Source of the DNA: Eretmocerus hayati | Lineage: Eukaryota; Arthropoda; Insecta; Hymenoptera; Aphelinidae | Length of the DNA stretch: 64,000 nt | NCBI GenBank assembly: GCA_029851415.1 | Contig: CM056742.1 | Span: forward strand, 64,056,454 to 64,120,453 | Direction of reading: 5' to 3' | In this document: positions 47,634-58,797 of the stretch, piece by piece | Position numbering within the stretch: the stretch's first letter is position 1 | How the letters are laid out: every line of letters starts with the position of its first letter | Made by a program: the position numbers and the translations under genes | Notes under the pieces: model-generated | The model's database searches: none | Seen by the model: only the letters and a program-made list of their open reading frames with translations | What the model was told of the DNA's origin: nothing

Positions 47634-50600
47634 CTACTGGCATTCTCCCACGGCTGGAGCGGCAGCACCAGCGGGTGCAGTAGCCTCAGGGCACTCACTG
47701 GCAGTATGACCTACAGCAGAGCTTTTATAGCACTTCCTGGTGGGGCAACTGTGAGCGAAAAGATTCGGTTGATTGCAGTTGGAACAGAGGCCCTTACTTA
47801 TTCGGTCGTCTTTTATCATATGGTCCCCACTGACTCTCGCTCGACCCGTGCCTGGTGTCCTACGTTGTGCATACCCGGTATACGGTGGATAGGGATACAT
47901 CATAGGGTACTGTGGCCATCTTCCGGGAGCTGGCATCAAGGGTGCCATCGCTGCAGGTTGTGGCTTAGTTGTTGGTGGTGGACCATTTGGCTGAGGTTGA
48001 CTCGTCGCAGGTGCGCTCGTCGTCGGAGTGTCGACAGGGGCGGCTTGAGTACTGGACTGAGTATTCTTGGTGCCAGTTTTACCACTCTGATTTCTGTTGC
48101 GATTCTGCGGAGCATTCACCCCCGGTTTGGGGGCTTCGGCATCAGTATGCTCCTCCCGGCAGTCTCATTTCGCCCCGGCTCACCCCGTGGGAGAGCTTGG
48201 TTCGAACCCTGGTAGGCGGCACCCGGTATACGTGACCTCTCTTTGAAGGCGGTGCAGTGTAGCAAGCGTCGAGGTCTTTACTTCTCTCAAATTTTTGGCC
48301 ATAGTATTGTATGTCTTCTAACGATCTAACTCACTTAGCTTCCAAATACTTGCGCAGCTCCGCCAATAAATTTCGACGCACAATCTCAAACACATCACGG
48401 TCACGAGGGGGTCTCTTGAAATGACCCAATATTATTTTTATGCACGTCAAATACTTGGCAACTTTCTCACCCTTTGCCTGAGTGCGATGTTGAAGCTCGT
48501 TCATTATATCTTGACGGTCCAAATGCCCGATATACTGATCTCTGAAGGCATGCTTAAACTCTAGCTACGTCTCGAACTCATCTTGGTGAGTACGATACCA
48601 ACTTTCGGCATCTCTAGTCAGCGCGGCAGGCACGGCAGATAGAATCTCGGCATCCGTCACTGGCAGCATCCGCCGGCAGTCTTTGAGAGTAGCCAGGAAC
48701 TCCTCCGAGCCTTCTCTGTCTCCCCCCCCCCCCCCACCGGAGCTTATCTTCATACTCTGCAGCATTTTAATGATTTGAAACGTCCTTGCATTTGCCTGAC
48801 CCGCTTGACTCCAGCGGGAGTCATCATCTGAGGTATCATACTCAGATTCGCTGCTCTCACGATGTCTGTGATTCTTGCGTCTACCCTGGTAACCATCCCG
48901 AGAATCGCGCGACCTACGTCACCCGGTTTGCCGCCTAGACCTATCCGAATCTGACCCCGAAGATCTATTACGGCGTGGGTTCCGCGAGAGAGAATTATCG
49001 GACGAACCATCTCGGCTATCACGGTTACGGTGGCGATTATCACGACACCTATCGGCATCTCGAGAATTATCCCGGCAATCTCGGTGGTCCCTGGAGCGGC
49101 GGCAATGCGTATGATCACCCGGAGTTTGTCGTTGCCTAGCATGATCGATCTGCGAGGATCACCGAGGCCCTCCGTTTGAGGTTGGTGGGTCGACGCGACT
49201 GCGGGAACCCTCGACAGGATAGTCGCGTTGGCGCGGCACGGCACTTGACCTGACACGTTGGCTCTCCGGCTCTTGAGAGTGACCTGGAATCACACGCTCC
49301 TGCTCCGACACGGCACGATCGCGGTAGATGTCCCCCGATCGCTCACGCGGATGTTGATTTGCATTGATGTTGGCTCGCTGTGGGCACAAGTGGAGAGCGC
49401 TCTCGCATTTCTGATGCTATCGGTACCAACTCACCTCGGCTGGGAAGTCTGCTAGATGCACGTTCAGTTACGCGCGGATTCACGTTAGCAGTCGCGCTGT
49501 CGGTAGGTGGCACGCGCGAGCGCCACTCATTGGGTTGAGATCCCGGCTGATCCGCACCACTGCTGAGGCTATCAATTGAGGGTTCACGGGGCCTCGAACT
49601 ATCGAACGTGTACGCTGGTGGTGGGTCGTTGTCACTCAAGTCTCGATGATCCCCGCGCTGAAACTTCGGGTCACGGCAACTGGTACGGTTTGAACGCGGC
49701 CTATTTCCCCGAGGGTTATCTATACCAAACAGAATTCCGTCGTGGTCCCACCACATCGTTTCTCCGCGTGACAATTCTGGATTGCACTCGGTGAGGCGAT
49801 TCAGCGTTCGGTATTCAGCTCCTAGTAGGCGATGTCCTACTGGGTGTTGTGGTGACATTGGTAGATACGGTGGGGTTACAGACCTCGTTGACTTGTTCCA
49901 CTCCGTTGACTCGCAGACTCACTGTTACTTTCAGCTTCCGATGACTGACTCTTCTCGACAATCTCGACTCGTCTGGCACCAACTGGCCTAGAACTGACTG
50001 GAACAGGTGGAATCACAGGCCCGCTAGGCCTGGCTAGTGAAGTAGCACCACTCCTAAGGCTCGGATTGAATAACAAGTCGTCGACATATACGGGGGGCGG
50101 TTGCTGTGATCCCGTGGCAGATATCAGCGTACTGGAATCGTGGCGCTTGCTGATATAGCACCGGACATAACGGCCATCTGTGTCATCAATCGATGACTCG
50201 ATTGCGAGATTAGATGACTACTCCTGGGCAACTGGAACGGGGCATGGCTAACAGCTGGGGAGGGAATAGGACCCGGAATGCTACTTGTCACCCGCACGGC
50301 AGATTGCGTAGTCGTCGTCATCGATGTGGTCATCCTGGTCGTCACGGCAAAAGTCACCACGGTCGTTAATGTCGTGAGAATCGGAGCAACTGAAAAGGGT
50401 GGTAATTCGGAAGTTGCACGCCACGGCAGAGTTGACGTCGAGTCAGCGACCCCGCTATGCGATCTCGTCGACGGAGAAGTCGTAGTTGACAGAGAAGCTG
50501 TAGTTGACGAAACTAACTCGGTCGCTTTCCGTACTAGTTATGGTGGCACTCTGGTGGGACGTATCACGGCAAGTTCGGTCCGAGCGTCGCTAAGACTCCG

Positions 50601-50889
50601 GGTGTTCGGATCGGTCCACACCCCCGGCCTCGTCAACTTCGGGTCCCCACGGTACATTTGATTCTGGGAAACACTCTCTGAGTTCCGCCCGCACTAGTCG
50701 TGAACGCGTGCTTTCACGAGTTTCTCTATCATTCAGGCCTTCCGCTTGCAGCTGTCTCGTTACTGCTGCTCCATCTAACGCAAAAACCAATTGAGCTACC
50801 CATTGGTAGCGTTCATCCCTCTCAAGCAACGCTATGAGCTCCATATCTCCGCACCAGAGCAATCCTGGGATCATGGGTGGCGGTGGCAA
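47634..50889 (-). pseudogene. Gag of the mdg1-like element, fragmented
   Basis: Gag forms the particle that packages element RNA. Segments in order: 50,889-50,590 (LIALLERDERYQWVAQ...), 49,858-49,343 with PPPAY at 49,610-49,624, 49,256-48,750 (Arg-rich in a shifted frame), 48,765-48,331 (capsid-like, ...DAESWYRTHQ... and ...QHRTQAKGEKVAKYL...), and 48,119-47,634 with two zinc knuckles. Each knuckle lacks one metal ligand (residue 120 is Leu, residue 133 is Ser). Stops between segments, including near 48,550, and a 14-base C run at 48,722-48,735 interrupt the frame. The boundary with pol is unclear. Confidence 0.75.
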
Positions 50890-51700
50890 AGCTTTCAGCC
50901 TACCTCTGGCCCTCCCAGATGCGAGCCCCTAGTCCAAAAACACGGCAGAAGTACAGAAGCTAACTCCAGATCCTGTCGAATTCCCAGCTATCCCCACTAA
51001 GGCTACTTGGTATCCCCACAGTGCACGGCAAACTCTCCTAATCCGGGACTGATTCCCAGTAACTTCCTAAGATTCCGTGAGTCTAGTCACACGCGTCAAT
51101 ACACTCAGTTAAATGAGTTTCGACAACTCCCTAATCGATCATTCCAAGTTTCGAACGGAAAACCCGAAAAAGTCCCCAAAAATTCCCTGCCAGAGTCCAC
51201 AATAAGGATTGGAGACGGGAGAAATTCCTTAGAATTCCCTTGGCAAGGGTAATAGGTACTTCCAGGAGCTGTGGGATAATCAAACTCAGCAAGATTCCGA
51301 ATATATTCAAATATTAGTATTCGAAAATCTCCACACACATGCACGGAAGGATAAATCAGCGTACAAGGGCAGAGAGGAATTTTTCCGACTCAGAAAAATT
51401 TACTACGGGATCAGTGAACCTCAATAAGATGCTATGGTAACTCTACGTGAGACTCAAGTCCCACCAGGAATGATTTGACTGGGTAACTCTACCAAATCCT
51501 AGGCCTCAGGGCTGCAAATGAGGTACAAATTATCCAATTCGGAGAGAAATATTCGCTTTCACTATAACTATGGTGTGAGAGAGGATACTACACTACTACT
51601 ACACGCGATGAGCCTCGTACGCACGCAAGAAAGTGGAAAAATCAACGATTTCTCCCGTTAGACGCACTTGAACAATTCCTCACCACGCCTAGCGTGCACT
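50890..51700. other. Leader region upstream of gag
   Basis: No gene is recognised. It belongs to the untranslated leader of the retrotransposon. CGGCA/TGCCG pentamers continue here as in the LTR and coding parts. Confidence 0.5.
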
Positions 51701-53200
51701 GCAACAATCTGAAACTCGGCGAAAATCGTTTAGCAATTTTTAAAAGTTGCGAAAGTACTCTCGAAAAATTTTTCCGAACGGCAAAACACGTTCAGGAATT
51801 TCCAGAAGTGACTAAAGTGCACTCAGAAAATTTTTACACACGGCAAAAATCGTTCAGAAATTTTTAAAAGTGGCAAAAGTCCACTGAAAAATATTTCAGA
51901 ACGGCAAAAGTGCGTCCAAAAACTTTTCCGAACGGCAAACACGTTCAGGAATTTCCAAAAGTGACTACAGGCAGCCCCCGCTATTCGCGATTGATGCGTA
52001 TGAAGAAAATGCCACGAATACCGAAACCGCGAATACCGGGACCTTGGGCTTATGGGAAAAGGGGGGTTACGTATACATATGTGGATCCGTGAGTAACTAC
52101 AAAAATCGACACATCATCTTCGAATGACAAATTCATGTGATAGGCCTAGCAAAGTGAATTAATATATGAAAGATACAAAGTAACAGTCTGATACGAGTGA
52201 GAAACTACTGTGATTCACTCCAAAATCTGTTGAAACAATCAGTCATGAGCGTGCGAGTGGAGAGCTCTATCACTTTTGACTAGCAAGATTGACGAACGTA
52301 GTCAGCAACAATGTCTGGTGAGTGGCCATTGGAAGTTCTGAAAACTCAGGCCATTTTTCTTTCAGTGGCAGGCAAATTCAACATTTTCAATTCCTCCGAG
52401 AGGCTCACAGTTTATGATCACGTTTTCTGATTGACGGATATGCATTTTTTTTTAAGTACTGTATCATGACAAGGATCTAGGTAGTGTATCAACAACTTTG
52501 TCATTTAACCAATTAATCAGTCTCAGGAAACAATAACAATACCAACATCTTAAAAATGATGATCACAAAGTTGATTTGGGATGAGACACTTGAATGAAAT
52601 CCATCGGAAATTCACATTTCATGAGGTGAATTATCTCGAATATCCAGATCCAAACCGCGAATAAGCGAGTCAACGAGCCGCAAATACCGGGGATGCCGCA
52701 AATCAGAAACCGCGAATAAGCGAATTCCGCGACAAGCGGGGGCTGCCTGTAAAGTGCACTCAGAAAATTTTTACACGTGGCAGAAGTCGTTCAGAAATTT
52801 TTAAGAGTGGCAAAAGTCCACTGAAAAATTTTTCAAAACGGAAAGAAAGCATCCAAAAACTTTTCCGAACGGCAAAACACAATCAGGAATTTTCAAAAGT
52901 GATTGAAATACACTCGTAAAATTTTTACACACGGCAGAAGTCGTTCAGGAATTTCTACAAATGGCAAAAGTCCACTGAAAAATTCTTCAGAACGGCAAAA
53001 GAGCGTCCAAAAACTTTTCCGAACGGCGAAACACGTTCAGGAATCTTCAAAAGTGACTGGAATGAACTCAGAAAACTTGTACACACGGCGAAAGTCGATC
53101 AGAAATTTCCAAAAGTGGCAAAAGTCCACTGAGAAAGTTTTCAGAACGGCAAAAGTGCGGACGAAAAATTTTTCTGAACGTTTAGGTCGCGTCTCAAGAT
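51700..53200. repeat. Leader minisatellite, ~156-bp unit
   Basis: Repeats containing ttccgaacggcaaa, cacgttcaggaattt, tgcactcagaaaattttta and gtggcaaaagtccactga recur at 51,700-51,967 and 52,750-53,200. The spacing of matching phrases is about 156 bp (51,771 to 51,927). Sub-units of 30-40 bp share gaacggcaaaa. The array is interrupted by a miniature element at 51,968-52,749. Its place between primer-binding site and gag makes it part of the RNA leader. Confidence 0.8.
51968..52749. mobile_element. 782-bp Tigger/pogo-like MITE
   Basis: Ends CAGGCAGCCCCCGCT and AGCGGGGGCTGCCTG are near-complements, flanked by TA at 51,966-51,967 and 52,750-52,751. Sub-terminal stretches carry many copies of aaccgcgaata. 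Removing it restores gtgactaaagtgcactcag, the phrase seen intact in the neighbouring repeat at about 51,808-51,825. CAGG ends and a TA duplication fit the pogo/Tigger branch of Tc1/mariner. No transposase is encoded. Confidence 0.85.
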
Positions 53201-53306
53201 CGCGAGAGCAGCCAGAACGCACCCAGGAAATTTTGGAGCAATTCCAAGGTCACGGGAGTACGAGCTACGGCAATGAAATCGCAGCTAGGAATTTTCAAAG
53301 TCGCGT

Positions 53307-53326
53307 GAGTCCTGTCACGGTCGCCG
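53307..53326 (-). other. Primer-binding site, tRNA-Arg
   Basis: On the minus strand this reads CGGCGACCGTGACAGGACTC. It lies one base inside the 5' LTR end (...CGTCACA) and is complementary, in 19 of 20 positions, to the 3' end of an insect tRNA-Arg(UCG) with its CCA tail as I recall that sequence. tRNA-Arg priming is established for the mdg1/412 group. This fixes the LTR edge at 53,328. Confidence 0.8.
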
Positions 53327-53327
53327 T

Positions 53328-55341
53328 TGTGACGTGGCAAATGAAATGATCTATCACACTCATTCATTTTTAGATGGATTCATACCCTAGACGCGAATTC
53401 TCTTGCGCTATGGAGAAACGACTTCGAAATCTCAGCAACTGGGCTCTCTGCAACTCTCGTTCACTTACTGTTATTCACCTAAAAAGGCAAGAAAGAAAAG
53501 AAAGGGGTAGGCGCGCACGCGTTCGAAATAACCAAGTTCAAATTCATAATGAAACAACTTCAGCATATATTCTGCAACGTTCCTTTTTCGCGGCGATACA
53601 TGAAATTATACATATCGTAAAGACTCGACCATCTCAAAAACTGACTAGACTGTTCACACTGAAAATGTCTGGATAATCGATAAATAATGAATAACTGTCT
53701 TTCTATTTTCCCTGGAGTTACAATGGAGAGAAACGATACACTGTCTAGCACACTATCTCGGCAAGAATTGGGACTCCAGAATTGGGAAAAGCACGCTGCT
53801 CCGAAGCACTCTCAAAATGGCTGCTCCGCGGCAATTTTCACGCCGCGCTCACGACGCGAGGCAAGATGGCTTTCTGACCACACACGAATCTTACACCTCT
53901 AATCAGGGTGATCATGACACGCCCGCGACTGCTGGGGTGTGCCGGAGTCTCGGCAAATTTTCAGGGTGCACTCCAACATCGTCAGCCTTCCCAGGAGTCC
54001 AGTTCGGCAAGGCCGACCCAAGGAAACGTCTGGTCACTTCTGTGGGAGTCTAACGAGTGTCGCCATGGCCGGCTCCCTGCCGGCGAAAGCTCTTCTTCTT
54101 CCTCGATGAACGAAGCTCTCTAATTGGTCGGCAGCAAGAATTTTGATTGGCCCTCAAAATCCGCGGAGAACTGACATTGCCCTCCGGTGGCCGTGGAGCG
54201 GCAAATTATGAAACATGCGTTCGAAAGCAAGGCAGCATATCGGCACAAGATACAACATTCACGGCAGAAATTCACTTACGGCAGAACTATAACCTACCAT
54301 GAGGTAGGCATACCCGTCGGCAGCGCCCTCGCGCCGGCAACAACAACACGGCAGTGTGTCGTCTGAGCGAGCCCGCGTGCATATCGTCCTCATCGTCGTC
54401 GTGGCTCTCGAGATCACCCGGGTGTCTAGGTGTCATCGCGTGTGCTTGTCCGGGTGTGGGTAACACCCCTGGGTGCGTGCGCGATTGTGTGGGTGCCGGG
54501 AGTGAGCTGGTGCATCTATTGTGCATGCAACAAGTGTTGCATGCCACCATATCCTTCAGCCAGCTGATCATAAAAATATAATGGGCTATTCGCTTATGGG
54601 GCAGCTGCCCGGATGGCAAATAGCCCGGTGGTGACTTCCCCAGGTGCACGACATCGTCGACAAGGCTCCTGCATCGTCCCGTCGGCATCATCTCCTCGGC
54701 ACCGCCCTGGCACATCCGGATCGGCAGTGGTGTGGTGGCTTTATGTGGCATGCGGGTGCGAAGTGCATACTCGTGATAGTGCACTTATCATCATGTGCAC
54801 GGCTGTTGGGGGTGGGATATGGATGCAGCACGGTGCTTGCGGGCACCGGCTGTTACCATTTTCCATCCCAAATACAGTATTTTAGTGCACAAGTGCAAAA
54901 ATCTCATACGCGAATCGCGCCCGCCCTTACTCACCTGGGAGCAAGGGCCTCGGCAAATACTCTTCGTGACACGGGCTCCGGGACCCTTTTGTGGTGCCGC
55001 GGGGTAGGTGTGCGTAGTGGTAGGTTCTGGAAGGGCAGAATCGCATCATGTTGCCCGGGTAGCCCGACCTGGGCTTCACCAGCTGATTTTGTTGTGGGGA
55101 TGACCACCAGCCTTCTATAGGCTGGTGGTCGCGGCTAACTCAGGTATAGGCCAGGTTGCCTGTCCCCAGGCATACCCGCCATGACTCTTCTCCGCGGCAT
55201 CGTCGTTGTCTCGAGCAGCAGCACCTCGAAAAGAAGACATATTTTGCGTAAATACGTGTTCCTCCGAGGCTGCTGGCTCGAGGCACGACGAGAGAGATTT
55301 TCTTAATCCCCTCAAAAGGCTGTGACGGTTTTACCGTCACA
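53328..55341 (-). repeat. 5' LTR, 2,014 bp
   Basis: The plus strand begins TGTGACG and ends CGTCACA, perfect 7-bp inverted ends. The primer-binding site lies at one side and the TACT duplication at the other (55,342-55,345). Compared with the two pieces of the 3' LTR it lacks about 220 bp (between about 54,018 and 54,020) and a middle part containing the TA tract (junction near 54,272-54,290). The two LTRs differ at many positions, so insertion is old. Open frames at 53,374-53,676 and elsewhere match altered frames in the 3' LTR but show no domain. Confidence 0.85.
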
Positions 55342-55499
55342 TACTATACTCAAACTGTGTTGTGCACATTAAGCAATTTTTTAAATGCAACTCCCAAGAG
55401 TTTTTCTCCATAGCACCATGTCAAATTTTACAACGTTTCTTGACGCAGGTAATGAAAGCGTATCTTAAAAATCCTTTTAAACTCTCACTTATTCGAGTC
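55342..55499. other. Right flank of the LTR element with TACT duplication
   Basis: Begins with TACT, the right copy of the target-site duplication. The remainder is AT-rich single-copy-looking sequence with no recognised feature. Confidence 0.6.
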
Positions 55500-56800
55500 A
55501 TCCTTTCGAGGAAGTTTTTTAGAGCGCTTTGGGCTCTTGTCTGAGGTTTCTTGGATGATATCTTTTGTTTGGTTCAGACGGAATTCCGATCCAGTGTGTT
55601 TGATAAGGGCAAAAATGAAGTTTTGGTGAAAATTTTGATTTTTTCAAAAATTTGAGATCTGTGAAGATTGAAGAAAATTTCGATATTAACCAATCAATGA
55701 ATCATGCAGAAGGAATCATATTTTTGGTGACTCAAATCGCGGTGAGACAGTGATAGGAAGAGATATTTATGTATTCAAAGTCGGAATTTGAGCACTTTTG
55801 CTTGAAAAAGCCCATGAATCAAATTTGACTGGGAGCCGAAGCTGCCAAATCACTGGGCTCTCAGAAAATGAATTCTGTACAACTTGTAGGAAGCCAAATT
55901 TTGATGAGGTGAACAGTAGAAGAGAAAGCGTGTCCGCTATAAAACAAGACACACACACTCACAAACACGGACAAAGGGGTGCAGAGATGAGTCTCCGTCA
56001 GATTTAGAAAGCCATTAGGAGGAAAAAAGTTACCTACAATTGATAGATTTTGGCGAGAGGAAAAGGATGGTCTAAGGCTTCTTTAGATGGAAGAAATTTT
56101 GTTGAAGGATATGTTGGTTTTCATGAAATATTTGATTAAATTTTCGTTGGTGGGTAAACAAAGCTTTCTCTTTAAAGAAAGCAAGAAGGGCCCAGAATGG
56201 ATCATTCATGGACCCTCGGGCCCATGGGGGGCTTCGAAAAGATTCCAAAAAAATTTCCTCCTAATATTTGAACATGGTACAAACAGAAAACAATTTTTTG
56301 GAATTTTTTTCAGACCCCCCTGGTAAAAGCTCTAACTGGAATGCTCCGAAATGGCCTTTAATTCTGAACAATCTATAATTTCGCTTCCTACGGAACCTGC
56401 AAATTCTAAAAGGCTGTGTTGAATTACTCTGAAACTAGGCGGGTGGATCTTGGAGTTTCTTAAGATGATGCCAGTCAATTCTGAGTTTTCCTCCGTGAAT
56501 ATTTTTTTGAATTGTGAATTTTCCATAAAAAATCCCAAATTTTCATGACGAAAGCATATCTTACAAATGATCTGCACTTCCTCCCTCTAACTAGAAAAAA
56601 ATGTCATGGATGTAATTCTCATGTTACTTGACGTGCTAAATCGATTTGTTAATATGAAATCCTGTAACAATTTCACTATCATGGTTTTGGAGATCAATGT
56701 GACGAGAAATACTGAGAAACTAGTAGAAATTGGGACGAAATCAGATTTCTGCATGAACCAATCGATTCAGCACCTTGAAAATATTGTATACTGAACAACT
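55500..56800 (+). repeat. Dispersed repeat R, most complete copy (plus)
   Basis: About 1.3 kb. Its first part (55,500-55,770) is the uninterrupted form of the repeat split by the 8-kb transposon. Its later parts match 60,530-61,480 in opposite orientation. Shared phrases are an aca/cac-rich run followed by cggacaaaggg, gatagattttggcgagaggaa, gctttctctttaaagaaagc, and a pair of inverted phrases cgtgctaaatcga ... tcgattcagcac. No conserved reading frame is seen. The family and its mode of movement are unknown. Confidence 0.6.
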
Positions 56801-56935
56801 AATATTTCACAATGAAGGGCAAAAAGTAACGGCATTCAAGAAATGAAAGAATGACATATTTTCAGGAAGAAATCATTCACAATTTAAATAGTGACGATCG
56901 GGGGATGGTCAGAATGAATAATGTTCACATCTACT

Positions 56936-58257
56936 CACGGGTGGCCTGAAACGAGCGGAAGTTGAACGAAACTGACTCCGAAAACGGGTCACGGCATCTT
57001 GTTCTTCTCGTTCTTCTGAAGAAAAAAGTTCCTTATGCACAAAATCGGATTTACTTCCTAGAACGATCTACAGAGCAATTCTCATTTTGAACAAATGTAT
57101 CCGTTTAATTACATGGATTATGATTACCATGGCTAATCAGTCGACGGACAAAGATAGCATAATTGTTCATCCAATGACGCCGAACGGATTAGAGGGGAAC
57201 AAATATGCCTTTCGATAGGAAATTTCCCGTAAAATCGGCTGGTTGAACCCATTTTCCGGAATCTGGCTTCGTTTTTGAAATGTGGGCAAAATAGCCCAAG
57301 ATTCATTGGGAGAGCTCAATCTGTCAGCAACGCTTGAGCTTATGATTGTATTGGACACGAGGGAATCGAGGTCCAAATAACCTCTGTTGCATAGTGTTTT
57401 GAAGTATTCTTCCACGTAGAATCCAAGTTTAAGCTCGGTTCCATCCTAAATCCTCAGATTTCCATTTGAATCGCAGGAACTTATCACAATTTCCTAGAAG
57501 ACATCATTCTTCGACATTTTTCAAATCGATCGATCAAGTGCCGTTTCTTATTTTTACCCAAGAATCACCATAGAATACTCATTCAACAACTGTATTGATC
57601 CGCTGGCTATGATGTCGATGTTACCATGATCTAATAACGCATTTGGAACGTCCTCCGAATCGACTTTGCGAGTATGTATTTGCGAAGGTATGATGATTTC
57701 TGTAAAATAGAGAATGTTCCTCGTAATTTAGATGAGAGCATGAAGACTATGGAACCGAGCTCAAACTTGGATTCTACGCGGAAAAATACATGAAAAACTA
57801 TGCAACAGAGCGTTATTTGGACCTCCATCCTCTTTTGTCCAATACAATCATAAGCTCAAGCGTTGCTGTCAGATTGAGCTCCCCCAATGAATCTTGGGCT
57901 ATTTCGCCCACATTTCAAGAACGAAGCCAGATTCCGGAAAATGGGTTCAACCAGCCGATTCTACGGGAAATTTCCTATCAAAAGGCATATTTGTTCCCCT
58001 CTAACCCGTTCGGCGTCGTTGGATGAACAATTATGCTATCTTTGTCCGTCGACTGATTAGCCATGCTAATCAGAATACATGTAATCAAACGGATACATTT
58101 GTTCAAAATGGGAATTGCTCTGTAGATCGTTCTAGGAAGCAAATCCGATTTTGTGCATAAGGAACTTTTTTCTTCCGAATAACGAGAAGAACAAGATGCC
58201 GTGACCCGTATTCGGAGTCAGTTTTGTTCAACTTCCGCTCGCTTCAGGTCACCCGTG
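56936..58257. mobile_element. 1,322-bp CAC-ended element with ~500-bp TIRs
   Basis: Left end CACGGGTGGCCTGAA and right end TTCAGGTCACCCGTG are near-complements. The inverted repeats run for about 500 bp each (56,936-57,450 and 57,750-58,257). TACT flanks it at 56,932-56,935 and 58,258-58,261. Mirror-image frames of 78-82 codons (57,167-57,415 minus, 57,790-58,026 plus) lie in the arms. CAC ends and a 4-bp duplication resemble the 967-bp element at 12,268, suggesting a related transposase source (inference). Confidence 0.85.
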
Positions 58258-58339
58258 TACTGTTGCTGACAAATGTGTCCGCGAAATTTCTAGGGGATTG
58301 ACAAAACCCGTGAGGAGATAAGGCAAACCATACTAAATA

Positions 58340-58375
58340 ACACACCTACACCACACATACACACGCACGCACGCA
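58340..58375. repeat. AC-rich simple repeat
   Basis: A run of cacacatacacacgcacgcacgcacgg followed by gagggctc. A similar AC/GT run plus gagggctc-like phrase occurs in the copies of repeat R (about 55,950 and, on the opposite strand, 60,725-60,760). Confidence 0.6.
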
Positions 58376-58651
58376 CGGTAAGAGGGCTCAAATGATGGGG
58401 TCACTTTATTCGAAATAATGCAATAAAGTACATTTTTTTCTGAAGGCGATGCAGTCGCCGTGCAACCCGGAAATTCATATTCTATTTCATAAAACTCAAA
58501 ATTTCGACGACACGAAGTGCGAGCCCAATTCTCCAAGATCTACAATCATCTGAATTGGGGTGGATAAGTCACCATTAGTCACTAATCACAAGATTAAAGA
58601 AGACGAACGAGAAAAACTTGTCCGGAGGTACTTCTTAACCCACGAGACAAA

Positions 58652-58797
58652 CACATTTTTGTTCACAAAAATCTTAAAACCTTTTCCAATTTGGGCTAAA
58701 CGAAGAATTATCCAGGCCGAGTTAGATGATTATAAAGCTTAGATAACTTGTCGTTCAGCCCAAATTGGAAAATATTTTGAGATTTTTGTGAACAAAG
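58652..58797. repeat. Imperfect hairpin, ~47-bp arms
   Basis: The phrase tttgttcacaaaaatctta ... ccaatttgggct at 58,658-58,700 is mirrored by agcccaaattgg ... gatttttgtgaacaaag at 58,757-58,797. The 60-bp loop has no recognised feature. It may be the remains of a small inverted-repeat element; no target duplication was found. Confidence 0.7.

Larger units (their letters stand above)
17623..55341 (-). mobile_element. mdg1-like LTR retrotransposon, split by a 21.4-kb insertion
   Basis: One element, minus strand, bounded by TACT duplications at 17,619-17,622 and 55,342-55,345. The 5' LTR (53,328-55,341) is followed, after one base, by a primer-binding site matching tRNA-Arg. The 3' LTR is present as two collinear pieces, 17,623-18,949 and 40,433-41,653, each homologous to a different part of the 5' LTR and in the same orientation. 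The material between them is foreign. A 4-bp duplication and a tRNA-Arg primer are features of the mdg1/412 branch of Ty3/gypsy elements. Removing the insertion leaves an element of roughly 16 kb, itself enlarged by a miniature transposon in the leader. Confidence 0.85.

Noticed and set aside
57167..58026. Pair of divergent 80-codon genes
   Set aside because: They are the two arms of the 1,322-bp inverted-repeat element and mirror each other.
55342..58261. Functional link between the two TACT duplications (LTR element and 1,322-bp element)
   Set aside because: Four-base matches are common, the two elements have different ends and mechanisms, and the flanks are otherwise unrelated.
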